NCBI GenBank assembly: GCA_903895005.1 | Contig: CAITSH010000412.1 | Location: 1 to 5,873 of the forward strand | Length of the DNA: 5,873 nucleotides | Origin: an uncultured Pseudomonadota bacterium | GTDB lineage: Bacteria; Pseudomonadota; Gammaproteobacteria; Burkholderiales; SG8-39 | Direction of reading: 5' to 3' | Part shown: positions 5,315-5,873 of the stretch, one piece after another | How positions within the stretch are numbered: position 1 is the first letter of the stretch | Layout: the number at the start of each line of letters is the position of its first letter | Made by a program: the position numbers and the translations under genes | The notes under the pieces: generated by a model | Told to the model about the DNA's origin: nothing | Databases searched by the model: none | The model's input: only the letters and a program-made list of their open reading frames with translations

Positions 5315-5873
5315 CCGCGGCGCAGACCGCCGTCGCGGCTTTCCACCCGGACCGCTCGCGGACCTGGGTATCGCCTTCGACCGCCGCAAAAAAGACGATC
5401 GGCGGCGTAACGGATTCATTTCCCATCTGCAGCTTTTCGCCACCATCCCCTACCAGGCGGTCGAGGCGGCGCTCACAGGCTGTGAAGTACAGGATGTCGC
5501 CGCCGGTACGGTGCTGCTGGAACCCGGGCAGAAAAATAACGCGATCCACCTCCTCGTTGCCGGCCGCCTGCGCATCCACTTCGACCACAAGGATTCGGCC
5601 GACTTCATTCCGATCGAGGAAGGCGGTTGCTTCGGTGAGTTGTCGATCATCGACGGGCGTCCTGTTTCGGCTTACGTCGTGGCTGACGAGGCCAGCCGGG
5701 TGCTGCTGATCCACGAATCCCTGTTTTGGGACCGGCTGATCCCGCAACCCGGTGTTGCGCGCAACCTGCTCAACGTGCTTTCGGAACGAATGCGGGTGAA
5801 TCGTGAAATGATCCTTGAGCGCATGAAGGACAAACTCGCGCTCGAACACCTGCAAAAAGAACTGTCGATCGCC
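5307..5873 (+). CDS. Partial: cyclic-nucleotide-binding-type sensor domain, probably fused to a SpoIIE/RsbU-like PP2C phosphatase (runs off window)
   Basis: The frame is open from the ATG at 5307 to the last base (189 codons) with no stop, so the gene continues past the window. The ATG overlaps the kinase gene by 8 bases; GGCAGGA at 5286-5292 is a rather distant ribosome site. Residues 1-38 are basic and variable. Residues about 39-145 match a cNMP-binding domain: LQLFATIP, the turn VLLEPGQKNNAIHLLVAGRLRI (69-90), and the phosphate-binding-cassette region FGELSIIDGRPVSAYVVA (109-126). The arginine expected directly before SA is valine (V120), although R118 is close, so nucleotide binding is uncertain. 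Residues 160-189 form a charged amphipathic helix ending LALEHLQKELSIA, the linker typically seen just before SpoIIE-type phosphatase domains. The STAS and kinase neighbours support a phosphatase that reactivates the antagonist. A GGDEF or other output domain is the alternative. Confidence 0.8.
   Translation, partial: MHSRGADRRRGFPPGPLADLGIAFDRRKKDDRRRNGFISHLQLFATIPYQAVEAALTGCEVQDVAAGTVLLEPGQKNNAIHLLVAGRLRIHFDHKDSADFIPIEEGGCFGELSIIDGRPVSAYVVADEASRVLLIHESLFWDRLIPQPGVARNLLNVLSERMRVNREMILERMKDKLALEHLQKELSIA

Noticed and set aside
5226..5855. 209-codon minus-strand frame opposite the end of the kinase gene and the third cassette gene.
   Set aside because: The plus-strand frame from 5307 carries a clear cNMP-binding-type domain and stays open to the window end; the minus-strand frame is a shadow.

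Overview
The window looks like a chromosomal segment of a high-GC proteobacterium. A Bug/TctC-type periplasmic binding protein points most strongly to Betaproteobacteria of the Burkholderiales, where this family is greatly expanded. This assignment is an inference from gene content and codon use. No rRNA, tRNA, CRISPR array, insertion sequence or phage gene was seen.

Region 1 (about 25-2573, + strand) holds an exported cyclase-family metal hydrolase, then a Bug solute-binding protein whose ATG overlaps the hydrolase stop by one base. After an 84-bp gap comes a RidA-like protein that lacks the usual catalytic arginine and carries a Lys/Ala-rich tail. Together they suggest peripheral catabolism: an exported cyclase-type hydrolase, a carboxylate-binding protein and a small cytoplasmic Rid protein. 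The substrate cannot be read from the sequence, and no TctA/TctB membrane subunits lie in the window.

Region 2 (about 2709-4280, - strand) holds a YciI-like protein followed by a stand-alone protein of the cobalamin-independent methionine synthase C-terminal (MetE-C) family with its zinc ligands intact. They are 90 bp apart and probably cotranscribed. They converge on region 1 across a 135-bp intergenic stretch that contains a small perfect hairpin. The 227-bp stretch between YciI and region 3 is a divergent promoter region.

Region 3 (4508 to the window end, + strand) is a partner-switching regulatory cassette: a STAS-domain anti-sigma-factor antagonist with its serine conserved, an RsbW/SpoIIAB-like ATP-binding kinase, and a third gene that runs off the window. 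The third gene's visible part is a cyclic-nucleotide-binding-type domain followed by a charged helix of the kind that leads into SpoIIE/RsbU PP2C phosphatases. The three genes are tightly packed (24-bp gap, then 8-bp overlap). The likely circuit is: the kinase phosphorylates the STAS serine, the third protein removes the phosphate in response to a signal read by its N-terminal sensor, and the free STAS protein captures the kinase. The phosphatase domain itself lies beyond the window and is inferred.
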